Shown: positions 16,394 to 26,228, counted from the stretch's first letter. The stretch: 64,000 nucleotides of DNA from an uncultured Fluviicola sp. (GCF_902168135.1 NZ_CABHOL010000015.1:186001-250000), one strand, 5' to 3'. A program made the numbers and translations. Notes: a model not told the origin generated them from the letters alone.

Positions 16394-19300
16394 TTACTGT
16401 TTTACCAGTCGCTTGGTTATTTTGGAACCTGAAGAACTGATCTCCACCAGGTAGATACCCGCTTGAATATCATTCAATTGGATCAAAACTTTAGCATCCG
16501 AACTGGTTTTCTTGCTTATTTCTTTTCCGGAAAGATCCGTTATACGGTAAGTAATTCTTTCATTGGAAGACTGCACAAAAGTTAGCTCTTCATGAGCAGG
16601 ATTCGGATACATGGCGATCTTATCCAGGTAGTTTTCATCGATCCCGTTGGATGATGCTCCGTCAACTCCTTCTCCGGTTGCAAACTGACCACGCTCGCGA
16701 TTGGAACGGGTTGTATTAAAATCCTGTGCTTTTTCAGCAGTACAGTCTGAATTCGTTAACATCTCAATGTAATAATCTACACCGGTTGAACCAGCCGGAG
16801 GAGTATCATTGTGAAAAGAAGTACCTAATGCAATGGTTGTACTAACCGGAATCCAGTCAACCTGGTCTGTTTTTCTCCAAACAACGTAACCGTTTACGTT
16901 CCCCGAACCTTCGTAATCGTCCCAAAGTACATCGAATGATCCGTTCCCTGTATTCAAAATGGTATTCAAATGCAGGGTTTTGTGTTCTGTGGAAATAGGG
17001 CTTTCCGCTCCGCAAGCATTCACAGCAGAAATTTTGTATCTCCATGAGCGGTTCATCGGTGACGCAACGACATCATTGAAATAAGACAAACTGGATGCTT
17101 TTACGGTATCGATTAACTGGTAATTTCCAGCCAGATCAGATTCCCTGTAAATGTTGTAATGATCAATTCCTGAAGTTTCTGTTCTTTCCCAAACAATGAG
17201 ATTGGTGGTAGTAGCCGTATCAACGGTTACCAAACAAATCGGCTGAGAAAGGGGAGCTCTTGTTCCTACAAAAACCGTTTTTTCGGAATAACAAGGTTGT
17301 GCCGTAGGACCGCTGAGTGCTGTGATGGTGTAGGAGCCTTCCCCCAGGTTGAAATTACTCTGTGTTGTTGTACCGTTTGACCAGGACCATGCATAAGGAA
17401 GACCTCCGCCATTCGGGTCAGGGGTGAAGTTTACGGTAATTCCTCCATTGTTTTGGTTACATTGCGTATTCAGTATGGTTGTATGGATATCTGCAGCAAA
17501 TTCATCATCCAGTTGATGAGTGAACTGCTTGATACATCCTGTTCCATCAGTCACTTTTAGCGTATAAAGACCATGCGCTACTCCCGTTAAGTTCAATCCT
17601 GTTTGACCGGTACCGATCCAATCGTATGTCGGAGTTCCTGTTGCATTAACAGTTGCAGTGATACTTCCGTCGGAAGCACCGCAAGTTGGTTCCGTACCAA
17701 AAAGATTTGCTGTAATCGGAGCCGGTTCGGTAATGACGTAAGAAGCTGAAATCTGGCAGCCGTCATCGTTCCAAACATGCACGGAATAGGATCCGGGAGC
17801 TAAGTTTGAAATGGTTTGAGTACCGTAACCGTTTGACCATAAGAAATGATAGGTGTTAGGATTTACGATATTGATTCCGATAGATCCGTCATTCAAACCG
17901 TTACAGCTAACATTCGTAATTGTCGGAGTAATGGAAATGCCGGATGCTTCAACGGATGTAACTCCTGTAATGTGACAATTGTAATCATCCGTAACGTTGT
18001 AATAATAGGGTCCGGGAACTAAGTTTGAAATGGTAGTAGTTGTTTCTCCTGTCGACCATTCCAGGGAATAGTTGGCAGATGAGCCGGGAGAGAATGCTAC
18101 TGTTGCCGTTCCTGTTGTGGAACCGCAGGCGCTGGGTGTGGAGGAAACAGATGCAGAAGCCAAGATTGGAAACGCCAGGGTTGCTGATGTGTTCACAAGG
18201 CAACCGTCAATCTCGTCCCGTAAAAGAATGGTTCCTCCTGTGAAGCCCTGAGATAAAACCGTTCCATCAATCACTGTTCCATCGATCACATTACCATTGA
18301 TCTCAAATGTCCCGTTATCATAGTAATTCACATAATTTGTCAGGTCAATCAGGTTCTCGTTAGAACAAAGGTTTAACGGACTTGAGGTGAAAGCCACATT
18401 TGGTGCAACAATGGATCCAACAGGCAGTGAAGGCAAGTTGACCATGTTGTTGCTAAAACCGTCGGAAAAATAAATATAGATATTTGAAGTACCTCCTCCG
18501 GCAATTTGACCATAAATTGCATACTTGGTTACGGATGGTGAAGTTGTGTTATCAAAATAAATCAACTGTGCCGACATACTTGTGATAACACCATTATTAT
18601 CAAATATATTGGTGATTTTTAATGGCCCGTCCTTGTTGTCGTCATAAAACTCGAGGGCGTGGTAAATCAAATTTTGATGATTTTCACAGGTTCCGCCGGT
18701 TGCAACAATCGAAGAAGGATTGATTTCCGGTTTGATATTGTATACTTTGTAGTAATAATATCCATCGTTCTGGTAGTTAATGGCTAAATGTTCCGCGTTC
18801 GGAGCCAATGAGAGCATAAAGAGGTTATTCAAACCGGCCGTTAAGGGAATTTGAATTCCCAAGGTATCCCAGTTACCTGTTCCCCAGTCTTTTCTGAAAA
18901 CATAGGAATCTCCCAATGAACCGTTTCCTGCAGCAGTGAAATTTGAAAGAATGAAGGAATATGCGGAGTTTTGAGTAGTTGCAGAACGAATGGTATCGAA
19001 ATTGAAAAACAGGGAAGGATCAGTTGCAGTATTCAGCTGCACATTGTTCGTGCCCGACAATGATTTTTCGTAAGTTTTCTGATCGGTGTAGTTACGCATC
19101 AGGATTTTGGGTTCGTTTTGCCCGTTTCCAACCAGGAAATAACTTCCGCTTAAAAAGTTGTTTCCTAAATCATTCTTTAAGCGGCCATCATTTGAACCCC
19201 CGGAATTGTAATAGGTCAATGAATAGGGATTACTGATAGGCGCAACGGCAAGACGGTTGTTTGAAACTCCGGAAATTCCGTAATAGATTGAACTGGAGGA

Positions 19301-19873
19301 AAAATAGATCAGGAATTTTCCGGACATGCTGAATCCCGGGTCAAGGAGAGTGTTTACTCCGAATTCGGAATTCCAGGCATTAGTAGTGGTGTTAAAGGTA
19401 CAGATATTGGTATTTGTGTTTTCGGTATACATTACTGCGATCGTTCCCGAAACAGGATCTGCTTTGAATTCCCAGTTTGATCCCGGTCCGATCGTGGCAA
19501 TCAGTGAGTTGTAGCCGATAATTGTATTCGTTGTAAAATCGAACATGTGGACATACAAACCACCAAAACCACCCGTGACGAAGTAAGCTTTGTTACCGAT
19601 CACTTCACCTTCTATCCGGGTCATAGCAGAAATGTAAGTATCCTCGGCATCCAGCCAAACCCAGGAACCGACTTCCGGGTTATACATCGTTACCCGCATA
19701 TAATTCCCTATAGAATCACTGAAGTGATACAATTTGTTCTGGTACATAAGGGATTTTACTTGTCCTCCCGACAAATAAGGATCAACCGGCAAGTCTGAAG
19801 ACCAGTCGTATGTTTGTGCCTCGGCGTTTACGGAGCTAAAGACGAGAATAACTAAGAATAGGAGCTTTTTCAT
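16394..19873 (-). CDS. Large T9SS-secreted SprB-repeat surface protein (tandem paralog 2)
   Basis: 1159 residues from the Met at 19873. The frame extends upstream to 19927, but that extension runs through the terminator hairpin of the next gene, and the Met at 19873 begins a perfect signal peptide (MKKLLFLVILVFSSVNAEAQ). The N-terminal 380 residues resemble a beta-propeller with unrelated sequence to paralog 1. A short Ig-like segment, four to five SprB-type repeats (WSTGETTTTISNLVPGPYYYNVTDDYNC and similar), the two shared fibronectin-like modules and a T9SS sorting domain (AMYPNPAHEELTFVQ ... GIYLVEI ... KRLVKQ) follow. The linker RSNRERGQFATGEGVDGASSNG is almost identical to that in paralog 3. 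Predicted to be surface exposed. Confidence 0.9.
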   Translation of the reverse strand: MKKLLFLVILVFSSVNAEAQTYDWSSDLPVDPYLSGGQVKSLMYQNKLYHFSDSIGNYMRVTMYNPEVGSWVWLDAEDTYISAMTRIEGEVIGNKAYFVTGGFGGLYVHMFDFTTNTIIGYNSLIATIGPGSNWEFKADPVSGTIAVMYTENTNTNICTFNTTTNAWNSEFGVNTLLDPGFSMSGKFLIYFSSSSIYYGISGVSNNRLAVAPISNPYSLTYYNSGGSNDGRLKNDLGNNFLSGSYFLVGNGQNEPKILMRNYTDQKTYEKSLSGTNNVQLNTATDPSLFFNFDTIRSATTQNSAYSFILSNFTAAGNGSLGDSYVFRKDWGTGNWDTLGIQIPLTAGLNNLFMLSLAPNAEHLAINYQNDGYYYYKVYNIKPEINPSSIVATGGTCENHQNLIYHALEFYDDNKDGPLKITNIFDNNGVITSMSAQLIYFDNTTSPSVTKYAIYGQIAGGGTSNIYIYFSDGFSNNMVNLPSLPVGSIVAPNVAFTSSPLNLCSNENLIDLTNYVNYYDNGTFEINGNVIDGTVIDGTVLSQGFTGGTILLRDEIDGCLVNTSATLAFPILASASVSSTPSACGSTTGTATVAFSPGSSANYSLEWSTGETTTTISNLVPGPYYYNVTDDYNCHITGVTSVEASGISITPTITNVSCNGLNDGSIGINIVNPNTYHFLWSNGYGTQTISNLAPGSYSVHVWNDDGCQISASYVITEPAPITANLFGTEPTCGASDGSITATVNATGTPTYDWIGTGQTGLNLTGVAHGLYTLKVTDGTGCIKQFTHQLDDEFAADIHTTILNTQCNQNNGGITVNFTPDPNGGGLPYAWSWSNGTTTQSNFNLGEGSYTITALSGPTAQPCYSEKTVFVGTRAPLSQPICLVTVDTATTTNLIVWERTETSGIDHYNIYRESDLAGNYQLIDTVKASSLSYFNDVVASPMNRSWRYKISAVNACGAESPISTEHKTLHLNTILNTGNGSFDVLWDDYEGSGNVNGYVVWRKTDQVDWIPVSTTIALGTSFHNDTPPAGSTGVDYYIEMLTNSDCTAEKAQDFNTTRSNRERGQFATGEGVDGASSNGIDENYLDKIAMYPNPAHEELTFVQSSNERITYRITDLSGKEISKKTSSDAKVLIQLNDIQAGIYLVEISSSGSKITKRLVKQ

Positions 19874-19900
19874 AAGCATGGAATTAAATAGTGTTGTAAA

Positions 19901-19935
19901 AAAAATCATTGTTCCATCCCGGAACAATGATTTTT
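19901..19935 (-). terminator. Terminator after the third tandem T9SS gene
   Basis: Perfect 15-bp stem, AAAAATCATTGTTCC (19901-19915) and GGAACAATGATTTTT (19921-19935), loop of five. It lies between the end of paralog 3 and the start of paralog 2. Confidence 0.88.
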
Positions 19936-19961
19936 AAGTAGTTTGTTTATTGGGTGGTTGT

Positions 19962-22346
19962 TTAAAGTTTAACTACCCGTTTGATGATTTTAATATCGTT
20001 TATTTTCAACTCAACAAGGTATACCCCTGAATTTAACTGGCTAAGGTCAAGAACCGTGTTTGACTGGCTGCTTTGACTCGTCTGTATTAATTGACCGGAT
20101 AAGGAAAGAATGCTGTAAGTCACATGTTCGTTTCCGTTTTGTACGAAAGTCAACTTATCCGAAGTCGGGTTCGGGTACATCGCGATGTTGTTCAGGTAAT
20201 TTTCTTCAACTCCGTTGGAAGAAGCTCCGTCAACACCTTCTCCGGCAGCAAACTGGCCTCTTTCGCGATTAGATCTTACGGTATTGAAGTCCTGTGCTTT
20301 TTCAGCAGAACATGGTGCAGTCAGTTCAAATTCTACCATGTAGTCCAATCCGGGGGTAGCATAATCTACTGCGTCAGTAAATGTCAAAATGTTACTTGGA
20401 ACAGTGTCTGCTGCTTCCCAGCCATTTGCCGTCGTGTGTCTCCAAACAATGTAGTCTGTGAAAGCGGTTGTTCCTTCGTACGCATTCCAGTTTACTTTTA
20501 CCGTATTGTTTCCTAAATCCAATAAGTCCAGGTGAATAGTGCGGTGAGGAATACTTAACGGACTTTCTGTTCCACACACGTTTACAGCACCGATTTTATA
20601 GCTCCATGAACGCTCGGAAGGCGATGCAATCACGTCGTTGAAAAGGGAAATGTTGTCAAATTGTACCGTATCGATCAATACGTATTCCCCCTGTGTGGAC
20701 GTTTCGCGGTAAATAGTGTAATAATCAATTCCTACTGTCTGTACTTTTTCCCAAACAAGCAGGTTGGTAGTTGTCAAACTGTCAACAGTGATAATACAAA
20801 GATCTTGTCTCAATGGTTTTACTACCGGAATATCCCACCCTTTAATCGCTCTGCAGCCTGTGTTGGCTACCGTTAACGTACATACATAATTCGAAGCGGG
20901 AACATCTATTAAGTTTGCTGTAGTTGCTCCGTTTGACCAAATAATGGCCTGCACAGGATCTCCGGAAGGAATATAAACACTCGTGAAGATTTTTCCGTCA
21001 TTTCCTCCACAAGCCGCCGGAATGACGTTTCCGGAAATGTCTGCCGAGTTGTTTTCGCTGAGGTAAACAGGTTTTACTGCCATACAGTTGTTTGCATCTT
21101 TCACGGTTGCCGAGTAAATACCCATTGCAAGATTGGAGTTAATGTCACCGATCGTACCGTTTGACCAGGTTGTTGTGTATGGAGGAATTCCTCCATTTAT
21201 ACTGTAAACTTCAATTTCTCCATCTGTACCACCACCACATGTTGGTTGAACATTGTAATCTGCGTTAAAAGTGATTTTTGTGGGTTGTGTAACGGTAATT
21301 GCTTTTGAAACCGTGCAGTTATTTGCATCTGTTGCATAAACGGTATAAGTTCCCGCCGTTAAGCCGGTAACGGCTGTTCCTGTGTGTCCGGAAGACCAGA
21401 TGTAATTGACAGGTGTTGTTAAACCTGTTTGTGAGACCGTGATTGCACCGTTGGCCTGGCTGTAGCAAACCACATTGGTAACGGTTTCATTGATAGAAAT
21501 TCCTGCCGGATCAATCGAAAATGCGGCTGTTGTTGAACAATGGTTCGTATCTACAAAGTAGTACATGTATTGACCTGCCGCCAAATTAGAAATGCTAGCA
21601 GTTCCCGTAACACCGTTCGACCAGCTTTGGCTTAGAACCGGTGCTCCACCGACAGCGGTTGCTATTGCTGTTCCTGTTGAAGCCCCGCAAGAAGTTGGCG
21701 TTGTGGCTACAGAAACAGTCGGTGACATGAAAAGATTTATCGATAAAAAATCATATGCGGTACAAACTCCGTTGGACACTGTATAATTAATTCCAATGAC
21801 GTCATTAGAAGTGTATCCCTGCTCAATCATATTGAATTCCGCATTCGGATAAACCATTCCGTCATAATCAAAAACACCGCCTGCCGGGCTTACGAACTGG
21901 TTCATGTCGACCGTTCCTTCACTGGAGCATATTTGTATATAAGGTGCAATGGTAATTGTTGGGCTTTCGGTAACCGTAACTGTCGGAAGCTGAATAAAGA
22001 CGGTTTGTGTTCCGTCACTAACTTCCAGTGTGATCGTACATGTTCCAGCGCCACTAAAACCCAGACTGGAATAAAGATAAGAGTTTAACGTTCCTGTGGC
22101 AGTTGTAGTTCCTGCATACAAGGAAGCATCCTGGATTACAGACTGGTTCGAAGAAGTTATCCCGATAATGGTAATTGGATCACCATCGGCATCCGTGATC
22201 TCGAAAGGCTGGAAAACCGGAATGTCACTATCGTCGGAAGAACAAAGGAATGGGTTGATAACTGTTTGAGATAAATTTAGTACCGGAGCGCTTCCGAATG
22301 AACTGAAACACAGCAAAATCATGGTAGTGGCAGCTAATACTCTCAT
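19962..22346 (-). CDS. T9SS-secreted SprB-repeat surface protein (tandem paralog 3)
   Basis: 794 residues. The N-terminus MRVLAATTMILLCFSSFGSAP is a signal peptide. Residues 20-200 are Ig/cadherin-like (DADGDPITIIGITSSNQSVI). Four SprB-type repeats follow (WSNGVTGTASISNLAAGQYMYYFVDTNHC, WSSGHTGTAVTGLTAGTYTVYATDANNC and others), then the two fibronectin-like modules shared with paralogs 1 and 2 (LLVWEKVQTVGIDYYTIYRETS), the linker RSNRERGQFAAGEGVDGASSNG and the T9SS sorting domain (AMYPNPTSDKLTFVQNGNEHVTY ... GVYLVELK ... KRVVKL). It is shorter because it lacks the long N-terminal propeller-like part. It is transcribed first of the three, each having its own terminator. Confidence 0.9.
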   Translation of the reverse strand: MRVLAATTMILLCFSSFGSAPVLNLSQTVINPFLCSSDDSDIPVFQPFEITDADGDPITIIGITSSNQSVIQDASLYAGTTTATGTLNSYLYSSLGFSGAGTCTITLEVSDGTQTVFIQLPTVTVTESPTITIAPYIQICSSEGTVDMNQFVSPAGGVFDYDGMVYPNAEFNMIEQGYTSNDVIGINYTVSNGVCTAYDFLSINLFMSPTVSVATTPTSCGASTGTAIATAVGGAPVLSQSWSNGVTGTASISNLAAGQYMYYFVDTNHCSTTAAFSIDPAGISINETVTNVVCYSQANGAITVSQTGLTTPVNYIWSSGHTGTAVTGLTAGTYTVYATDANNCTVSKAITVTQPTKITFNADYNVQPTCGGGTDGEIEVYSINGGIPPYTTTWSNGTIGDINSNLAMGIYSATVKDANNCMAVKPVYLSENNSADISGNVIPAACGGNDGKIFTSVYIPSGDPVQAIIWSNGATTANLIDVPASNYVCTLTVANTGCRAIKGWDIPVVKPLRQDLCIITVDSLTTTNLLVWEKVQTVGIDYYTIYRETSTQGEYVLIDTVQFDNISLFNDVIASPSERSWSYKIGAVNVCGTESPLSIPHRTIHLDLLDLGNNTVKVNWNAYEGTTAFTDYIVWRHTTANGWEAADTVPSNILTFTDAVDYATPGLDYMVEFELTAPCSAEKAQDFNTVRSNRERGQFAAGEGVDGASSNGVEENYLNNIAMYPNPTSDKLTFVQNGNEHVTYSILSLSGQLIQTSQSSQSNTVLDLSQLNSGVYLVELKINDIKIIKRVVKL

Positions 22347-22372
22347 TTATGTAGCGTTTTAATTTAGAAAGC

Positions 22373-22380
22373 CAAATGTA
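22373..22380 (-). promoter_or_regulatory. TAnnTTTG promoter element before tandem paralog 3
   Basis: TACATTTG on the minus strand, 26 bases before the ATG, within TTTAGTTACATTTG. Confidence 0.5.
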
Positions 22381-22458
22381 ACTAAACTATTACAATAGAG
22401 TTCATTGGAATAAATAATTTCCAAGATAGAGTGTGTGGCTTACAAAATGTGGTTTGTT

Positions 22459-23820
22459 TTATGCGAATAATGCTTTCAGGACTTCATCAATTCTGGAACA
22501 AGGGATCAGTTCGATCTTGAAGTTCGCCTGCTCGATCCCCTTATTGTGCTTCGATATAATGATTTTTTCAAATCCTAATTTTTCCGCTTCCCGGATGCGT
22601 TGATCGATGCGGTTGACAGGACGGATCTCGCCCGAAAGCCCAACTTCTGCAGAGCAGCAAATCGAACGGTCAATAGCAATATCGGCATTGCTGGATAGTA
22701 CTGCGGCCACAACTGCAAGATCAATTGCCGGATCGTCAACCCGGATCCCACCGGCAATATTAAGGAAAACATCTTTGGCCCCGAGTTTGAAACCGCAGCG
22801 TTTTTCCATCACTGCAAGTAACATGTTCAATCGGCGCAAATCAAAACCGGTAGAGGAACGCTGGGGTGTTCCATATGCAGCAGTGCTTACAAGCGCCTGA
22901 ACTTCTATCAGTAATGGTCTCAATCCCTCAAGTGTTGCAGCAATAGCAACACCGCTTAACTTGCTGTCTCCGGAAGAAATCAGTATTTCCGATGGGTTCT
23001 CAACAGTTCTTAAACCCGAACCGTTCATTTCATAAATCCCCAATTCATTGGTACTTCCAAAACGGTTCTTAATTCCTCGGAGTAAACGGTAAACATGATG
23101 CTGGTCACCTTCAAACTGCAATACGGCATCTACCATGTGTTCCAAAACTTTTGGACCTGCCAAAGATCCTTCCTTGGTAATGTGGCCGATTAAAAAGACA
23201 GGAACCTCTGTCATTTTTGCATAACGAAGCAGCTGAGCGGTGCATTCACGGATTTGTGAAATGCTTCCCGGGGCACTTTCGATCTGCGAACTGAAAAGCG
23301 TTTGGATGGAATCTACGATCAACAACTCCGGATTGATGTCTTCGGCTTGCTTGAAAATGTTTTGAATGTTGGTTTCCGTTAAAATGAAACAGGATTCATT
23401 CTTCTGACCGATCCGCTCAGCACGCATTTTTATCTGCTGTTCGCTTTCTTCCCCGGAAACATACAAAACCCGCAAAGAAGTTTGAACGGCCAATTGAAGT
23501 AAAAGAGTAGATTTCCCGATTCCCGGTTCTCCTCCGAAAAGGATTAACGATCCGGGTACCAATCCGTCTCCGAGTACGCGGTTGATCTCACTGTCCGGAA
23601 GAACAATCCTGCGCTGTCCGTTAGAAACGATCTCCTGCAAAACCTGTGCTTTGGCTGTTCGCCCGGATGAGGTGGAAAAGGCAATAACCTGCGGCAGTTG
23701 TTTTTCAACAAGCTCTTCAACAAAGGTGTTCCATTCCCCGCAGGAAGGGCATTTACCCAGCCATTTCGGAGTTTCGTAACCACAATTTTGACAGAAGAAA
23801 GCGGATTTTACCTTAGCCAT
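22459..23820 (-). CDS. radA: DNA repair protein RadA
   Basis: 453 residues, full length for bacterial RadA (Sms). The N-terminal zinc finger has Cys10, Cys13, Cys24 and Cys27 (CQNCGYETPKWLGKCPSCGEW). The RecA-like ATPase core carries Walker [15 protein letters not shown] (about residues 95-108), Walker B LLIVDSIQTL, and the RadA-specific KNRFG motif (IKNRFGSTNE). The C-terminal 150 residues are the Lon-like domain (GGIRVDDPAIDLAVVAAVLSS ... GEIRPVNRIDQRIREAEKLGF). RadA is a DnaB-like helicase that extends recombination intermediates at stalled forks. The gene has no co-directional close neighbour, and a palindromic repeat lies just upstream. Confidence 0.97.
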   Translation of the reverse strand: MAKVKSAFFCQNCGYETPKWLGKCPSCGEWNTFVEELVEKQLPQVIAFSTSSGRTAKAQVLQEIVSNGQRRIVLPDSEINRVLGDGLVPGSLILFGGEPGIGKSTLLLQLAVQTSLRVLYVSGEESEQQIKMRAERIGQKNESCFILTETNIQNIFKQAEDINPELLIVDSIQTLFSSQIESAPGSISQIRECTAQLLRYAKMTEVPVFLIGHITKEGSLAGPKVLEHMVDAVLQFEGDQHHVYRLLRGIKNRFGSTNELGIYEMNGSGLRTVENPSEILISSGDSKLSGVAIAATLEGLRPLLIEVQALVSTAAYGTPQRSSTGFDLRRLNMLLAVMEKRCGFKLGAKDVFLNIAGGIRVDDPAIDLAVVAAVLSSNADIAIDRSICCSAEVGLSGEIRPVNRIDQRIREAEKLGFEKIIISKHNKGIEQANFKIELIPCSRIDEVLKALFA

Positions 23821-23856
23821 GAAAAATTTTTCTTTCGAAGTTAAAGAAAAATTTCA

Positions 23857-23893
23857 TCTCTCCTTTAGTCCCGCTCCAAAGAGGGAAATTTAG
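23857..23893. repeat. Diverged copy of the palindromic repeat seen before metG (family B, copy 2)
   Basis: CCTTTAGTCCCGCTCCAAAG continuing AGGGA aligns with CCTTTATCCCCCTCCAAAG continuing GGGGA at 3853-3877. The stem is imperfect here. It lies between radA and the following terminator. Confidence 0.5.
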
Positions 23894-23901
23894 AAAATAA
23901 A

Positions 23902-23930
23902 AAAACCCCGATGATAAATGTCGGGGTTTT
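23902..23930 (-). terminator. Bidirectional hairpin terminator after the T9SS protease gene
   Basis: AAAACCCCGA (23902-23911) pairs with TCGGGGTTTT (23921-23930), loop of nine. A-rich sequence to the left gives a long T run on the minus strand. Confidence 0.88.
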
Positions 23931-23951
23931 CGGATATCTGTTTTATCGCTA

Positions 23952-26228
23952 TTACTTCACGATGAAGCTTTTTTGAGAAGTTCCCTCATTGCTTGATAAT
24001 CTGATAAAGTACATTCCTTTTGCCAAAGTGCTTGCCGGAATAGTAATCGCATCTTCATCCGATTGGATTGTTTGGATGATCTGACCTGTTGCATTCAGCA
24101 CATCAATGGTTTTCAATCCACCGGAAGTAACCTCAATGGTTAAATGCTCGCTGGTCGGATTCGGATAAAGTTTCCAGGAAGAAGTGTACTCATTCAGGCT
24201 GTTTGTTCCGTTTACACAGAAGCTCTTCGTATTTGTTGTCCCGAAGTTTGCATTTGCAGCGGTTAATTCGGCTAATACATTGTTGTTCTGATCTTCGATT
24301 GTGTAAGAACCATTCGGACATCCACTAGATGTCATTCCATCTCCGAAATCATCCATAATGGTGAATTTGTAACACGCATTATCCAGACAGAATTGTGTGG
24401 AAACGTTAGATCCGTTGGGTGGTGATGTTTGTGAATATGGACCTCCGGAATAAAGCGTTGTAACTCCGGCGTTGTCTTTTAGCACCCAAGTGATTTCATC
24501 CCCGTAACAATCCAGCGATAAGTTGAGAGTAACAATGTTACCACCGCTTATGGTTGTGAAAGAAGCAGTAATGGTATCATTTAGGGCATTTTGATCAGCA
24601 GAAGTATTCGGGTTAGAAACTACTGCTTTGAAAGAATGGTTTCCAGTGCCCAAAACAGTGCCTGGAAGGGTAACAACGCTTGATTGGTATTTGTTTAAAG
24701 AACCGGTCCAGTTATAAACAAGTGGGGTAGATCCGTCATACCCATAATTGATCGTTGCAGACGTTAATACAGAAGTTCCTAAATTTATCAGAGTTACTTT
24801 CGGAGTTATTGTTCCAGAACAAATGGTGCCAGTAACATCCTGTGGATTAGCCATCGCGGCATCCAATGTGCGAGGAGGAACCAAGGGATCATACCCGTCA
24901 ACAATAGTTGCACCGATGTTTATTGGATCTAACCATGTCATCAGATGATTCGTACTGTTGCTTCCTGCAGGATTCCAGGAATTTGCCAAACGACCGTAGT
25001 AGTCTGCGGAATTCAGGTTTGAACAAGATGCTCCACCACCCCAAAGCTGACCGATAATCCGGTGATTTTGGTCGAATAACGGGGATCCGGAAGATCCGCC
25101 TTCCGTTGTGGTATTTCTGTCCCAATGCAGGGTCCATGTAGAATTTGCTTCTGAAGAACCCATTCCCTGGGAAATTACCAATGGATCATCATCAAAAGAG
25201 ATTTTTTTGATATCTCCGTCCGGGTGATGGATACTTACTGCGGATGTTGGGATTGCTCCTGTATTGTCCCATCCGGAAAAATAAGGATTGTAGGAAGTGG
25301 GAACGGTATTGTTAACCAATCCACCTGTAATCTCAACCAAACAGAAATCAGAAGGTGTTCTTCTGGCTCTCAGGACTGCTCCGGACAGTGAAGAGAAAGT
25401 CGGAGAACTTCCCGGGTTCGAACAACCGGCAGCCTGCCAGTTGAAACGGAAAATCCAGCTTGTAGGCGTACTGTAACAGTGGTTTGCCGTTAGGACATAA
25501 GGCTTACCATCTTCCATAGTATTATTGATCAATGATCCGGAACAGAAACCGTTGCTTCCGGATACCAGCATGACTGCTCCGTTGCGCTGGTCAACCCATG
25601 GTGCACCATCCGAACAGTTCACATTCATGTTGCAATTCCCGGAAGTTCCGAATGCTTTTGCTTCAAATTCGCCTGCTGTACGGTAGCCGTGAGTAACCGT
25701 GTTTATATTCAGCGAAGCTGGTTTCCCTGCATTATTAGCGGGAATATAATATTCTAAAATAGCTGTGCTTCCCGGAACCAATTCTGTTCCCAATGTTCCT
25801 TCGTACAAATGATATGCTGTAAATTTTCCAAGAATAAATGATTTATCCGGATTGTATACATACAACTCATTTCCTTCCGGAAGTGTCACATTATCCAAAG
25901 TCAGGTTTACAGTTAATGCGTTTTGACAAGTAACTGCAAGCTGCCAGATACGGTCGCCGTTTGGAAGTGTATTCCAGCTTCCCGAATTGTTCATATTCAG
26001 GGAAGTGTAATTGTTGAATCCGAATCTCCAGGGAGCATTTCCGGCTTTGTCCGTTACTTCATCTTCTGCTTTTAATGCAGGAACATCCGGCTCGGCAAAG
26101 AATTTTTTTGGAATTTGGTTTAAGGTATGGGATACTTTTCCACTTTTTGGAAGACCGCCGTCACCTTGCTGTGCAACTAACGAAAGGGAGAGAGTTAGCA
26201 GGGCACAAGTTAGTAGTTTTTTGTTCAT
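23952..26228 (-). CDS. T9SS-secreted trypsin-like serine endopeptidase
   Basis: 758 residues. Signal peptide MNKKLLTCALLTLSLSLVAQ, then a propeptide-like region to about residue 200. The protease domain spans roughly residues 205-440, with the catalytic triad His250 (LTANHC), Asp294 (SDFCLVEI) and Ser380 (EGGSSGSPLF). Paired cysteines in the domain resemble the lysyl endopeptidase (Achromobacter protease I) type. A CARDB-like Ig domain (VTLINLGTSVLTSATINYGYDG) and a calcium-type beta-sandwich segment (FTIMDDFGDGMTSSGCPNGSY) follow, and the last 75 residues are a T9SS sorting domain (WKLYPNPTSEHLTIEV ... GMYFIRLSSNEG). It probably degrades extracellular protein. The cleavage specificity is not determined. 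Confidence 0.93.
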   Translation of the reverse strand: MNKKLLTCALLTLSLSLVAQQGDGGLPKSGKVSHTLNQIPKKFFAEPDVPALKAEDEVTDKAGNAPWRFGFNNYTSLNMNNSGSWNTLPNGDRIWQLAVTCQNALTVNLTLDNVTLPEGNELYVYNPDKSFILGKFTAYHLYEGTLGTELVPGSTAILEYYIPANNAGKPASLNINTVTHGYRTAGEFEAKAFGTSGNCNMNVNCSDGAPWVDQRNGAVMLVSGSNGFCSGSLINNTMEDGKPYVLTANHCYSTPTSWIFRFNWQAAGCSNPGSSPTFSSLSGAVLRARRTPSDFCLVEITGGLVNNTVPTSYNPYFSGWDNTGAIPTSAVSIHHPDGDIKKISFDDDPLVISQGMGSSEANSTWTLHWDRNTTTEGGSSGSPLFDQNHRIIGQLWGGGASCSNLNSADYYGRLANSWNPAGSNSTNHLMTWLDPINIGATIVDGYDPLVPPRTLDAAMANPQDVTGTICSGTITPKVTLINLGTSVLTSATINYGYDGSTPLVYNWTGSLNKYQSSVVTLPGTVLGTGNHSFKAVVSNPNTSADQNALNDTITASFTTISGGNIVTLNLSLDCYGDEITWVLKDNAGVTTLYSGGPYSQTSPPNGSNVSTQFCLDNACYKFTIMDDFGDGMTSSGCPNGSYTIEDQNNNVLAELTAANANFGTTNTKSFCVNGTNSLNEYTSSWKLYPNPTSEHLTIEVTSGGLKTIDVLNATGQIIQTIQSDEDAITIPASTLAKGMYFIRLSSNEGTSQKSFIVK

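Noticed and set aside
19874-19927. N-terminal extension of tandem paralog 2
   Set aside because: It would translate through the terminator hairpin of the preceding gene, and a clean signal peptide begins at 19873.
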